Source: an uncultured Phycisphaerae bacterium
GTDB taxonomy: Bacteria > Planctomycetota > Phycisphaerae > Sedimentisphaerales > Anaerohalosphaeraceae
Direction: 5' to 3'
Length of the DNA: 7,059 bases
Assembly (NCBI GenBank): GCA_937995495.1
Contig: CALKKA010000142.1
Span: 1 to 7,059 of the forward strand
Under the pieces are notes generated by a model. That model searched no databases. It was not told the origin of the DNA and saw only the letters and a program-made list of their open reading frames with translations. This document shows, piece after piece, positions 5,761 to 7,059 of this stretch (position 1 is the first letter of the stretch; each line of letters starts with the position of its first letter). Both the position numbers and the translations under genes were made by a program.

Positions 5761-7059
5761 CTACCTCAACGGAGGGAGTTTGTCACCGAAGACCTCCTCG
5801 GACCAGGCGATCATTTCGTCATGGGAAATCGCTGCGATACGGTCCGCAGCGTATTCAGTATCGATCTTGTCCTTGATCGCAATCACACGCGGATCATGCT
5901 TGGGGATATCGATCTCATACCGTTCTTCGATCCAATGCTTGATACCCGCGGCACCGCTTTTGTCGGTAATGGCTACACCCACCGGTCGTTTCAGCAGTTT
6001 GTCGGTATCAAAGCAGTTGTAGATCTCTTCATTCTTGAGCAGGCCGTCTGCATGGATGCCTGCACGGGTCACGTTGAAATCCTTGCCCACCAGCGGGTAG
6101 TTCGTCGGCAGGTTGAAATTCAGTTCCTTATTGGCATAACGGGCCATTTCGGTGATCGCTTCATATTTGATCTTCGGATTCGTACCACAAAGCTGAGCAT
6201 GCTCAACGATGAGTGCCTCCAACGGAGGATTACCGGTACGCTCGCCAACACCGAAAATGGAACAATTGGCAGCGGCACAACCATAAAGCCACGCGACAGC
6301 AGCATTCACCTCAACCTTATGGAAATCGTTATGGCCGTGCCATTCGATGGATTTTGCGGGTACGCCAAGCTTGCGGAGGCCGGCAATCAGTTTCGGCAAA
6401 GACCGTGGCAGCGTTGCATTGGCATAGGGTACCGCAAAGCCCAGCGTGTCACACAGACGCATCTTGACCGGGACCTTGTATTCCTGCCCCAGCTTCAAAA
6501 GTTCGTTGGCAAATGGAAGAACGAAACCGTCGTAATCGGCGCGGGTGACATCTTCAAAGTGACACCGTGGCAGGATTCCGGCATCCAGGGCCGATTTGAC
6601 AACAGAAAGATAACCCTCCATCGCCTGGGCGCGGGTCTTTTTGAGTTTCAGGAAAATATGGTAGTCACTGGCACTGGTCAGGATACCCGTTTCTTTGAGG
6701 CCAAGTTGCGTGACATATTTGAAGTCGGCCGCAACCGCACGGATCCAGCCAGTGATCTCCGGGAAGTCGTAACCGCGAGCACGGCACAGTTCCACGGCCT
6801 TGCGGTCCTTGTCGGAGTAAAGGAAAAACTCGCTCTGACGGATCAGATCTGTTCCACCGTTGATTTCATGGAAAAAGTCAAAAAGCCGAAGAACCTGCTC
6901 CGGTGTATAGGGCGGACGGGATTGTTGGCCATCGCGGAAGGTGGTATCGGTAATCCACACCTTTTCCGGGACCTCCATTACGGGAGCTTCCTCTTCAAAG
7001 GTTACTTTGGGGAATTCTGAATAGGGGAAGATGTCTCGGTATAATTCGGGGCGGTCGAT
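5761..7059 (-). CDS. LeuA/homocitrate-synthase-family enzyme, probable (Re)-citrate synthase (5'-partial)
   Basis: This DRE-TIM (HMGL-like) acyltransferase condenses acetyl-CoA with a 2-oxoacid. The frame is open beyond the ATG at 6978: another 27 codons, including ELYRDIFPYSEFPKV, continue to the window edge and read like the N-terminus of family members, so the real start is outside. Numbered from that ATG, catalytic-metal motifs are DTTFRDGQQ (11-19; Arg15, Asp16) and WHGHNDFH (213-220; His214, His216), followed by GVGERTGNPP (243-252). FNVTRAGIHADG (301-312) is the LeuA-type subdomain after the barrel. There is no long LeuA regulatory domain at the C-terminus. From memory, the RQSEFFLYSDKD and LKETGILTSASDYH signatures belong to the anaerobe subgroup containing (Re)-citrate synthase (Clostridium kluyveri type). 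Homocitrate, isopropylmalate or citramalate synthase are the alternatives. It is the first visible gene of the operon, four bases before the HAD gene. Confidence 0.85.
   Translation of the reverse strand: MDRPELYRDIFPYSEFPKVTFEEEAPVMEVPEKVWITDTTFRDGQQSRPPYTPEQVLRLFDFFHEINGGTDLIRQSEFFLYSDKDRKAVELCRARGYDFPEITGWIRAVAADFKYVTQLGLKETGILTSASDYHIFLKLKKTRAQAMEGYLSVVKSALDAGILPRCHFEDVTRADYDGFVLPFANELLKLGQEYKVPVKMRLCDTLGFAVPYANATLPRSLPKLIAGLRKLGVPAKSIEWHGHNDFHKVEVNAAVAWLYGCAAANCSIFGVGERTGNPPLEALIVEHAQLCGTNPKIKYEAITEMARYANKELNFNLPTNYPLVGKDFNVTRAGIHADGLLKNEEIYNCFDTDKLLKRPVGVAITDKSGAAGIKHWIEERYEIDIPKHDPRVIAIKDKIDTEYAADRIAAISHDEMIAWSEEVFGDKLPPLR
5763..5767 (-). promoter_or_regulatory. Shine-Dalgarno selecting the GTG start of the HAD gene
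   Basis: On the minus strand GAGGT lies six bases before the GTG at 5756. It overlaps the stop codon of the upstream gene by one base. It supports the GTG start and close translational linkage between the two genes. Confidence 0.7.

Noticed and set aside
6976..6978. ATG as the true start of the LeuA-family enzyme
   Set aside because: Another 27 in-frame sense codons reach the window end and resemble the usual N-terminus; there is no good Shine-Dalgarno before this ATG.
5749..7020. 423-residue plus-strand reading frame opposite the LeuA-family gene
   Set aside because: It is the antisense shadow of a gene with full catalytic motifs on the minus strand and shows no recognisable domain itself.

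Overview
The window looks like an ordinary chromosomal stretch of a strictly anaerobic bacterium of moderate GC content. It carries a [NiFe]-hydrogenase maturation endopeptidase, a stand-alone homologue of the N-terminal region of phosphotransacetylase, and a LeuA/homocitrate-synthase-family enzyme of the type that includes the (Re)-citrate synthases of strict anaerobes. I cannot place the organism from the sequence. Anaerobic PVC-group or delta-proteobacterial lineages are guesses. There are no tRNA or rRNA genes, insertion sequences, CRISPR arrays or phage genes.

Left part, plus strand. (1) The 3' part of a cytoplasmic sensor-regulator with four PAS domains (the first cut by the window edge) and a C-terminal LuxR/GerE helix-turn-helix, ending at 1454. 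(2) A 446-base gap without a convincing protein gene. It ends in three hairpins in a row, the last a clear rho-independent terminator at about 1786-1820, and may encode a small RNA. (3) A hydrogenase maturation protease starting at TTG 1901, behind a TATAAT box and a good Shine-Dalgarno. (4) A P-loop/DRTGG-domain protein (BioD-like, Pta N-terminal-like) starting at ATG 2509. It has its own TATAAT box and is preceded by a possible 11-codon leader ORF whose stop overlaps its start as ATGA.

Right part, minus strand, convergent with the left part. A tight three-gene operon is read from right to left: a (Re)-citrate/homocitrate/isopropylmalate synthase-family enzyme whose reading frame stays open to the right edge, a HAD-superfamily hydrolase, and threonine synthase. 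Both intergenic gaps are 4 bases, so the three are almost certainly co-transcribed. The promoter lies outside the window. Only 16 bases separate the convergent stop codons of the DRTGG gene and threonine synthase.

The operon fits acetyl-CoA/oxaloacetate (or branched 2-oxoacid) metabolism coupled to aspartate-family amino-acid synthesis, with an orphan phosphatase-like protein in the middle. The left genes fit hydrogen metabolism and acetyl-phosphate-linked sensing, but no hydrogenase or Pta/Ack catalytic gene is visible here. I see no clearly new defence or mobile system. The best leads are the structured intergenic region, the ATGA-coupled leader ORF, the orphan HAD gene and the LeuA-family enzyme.
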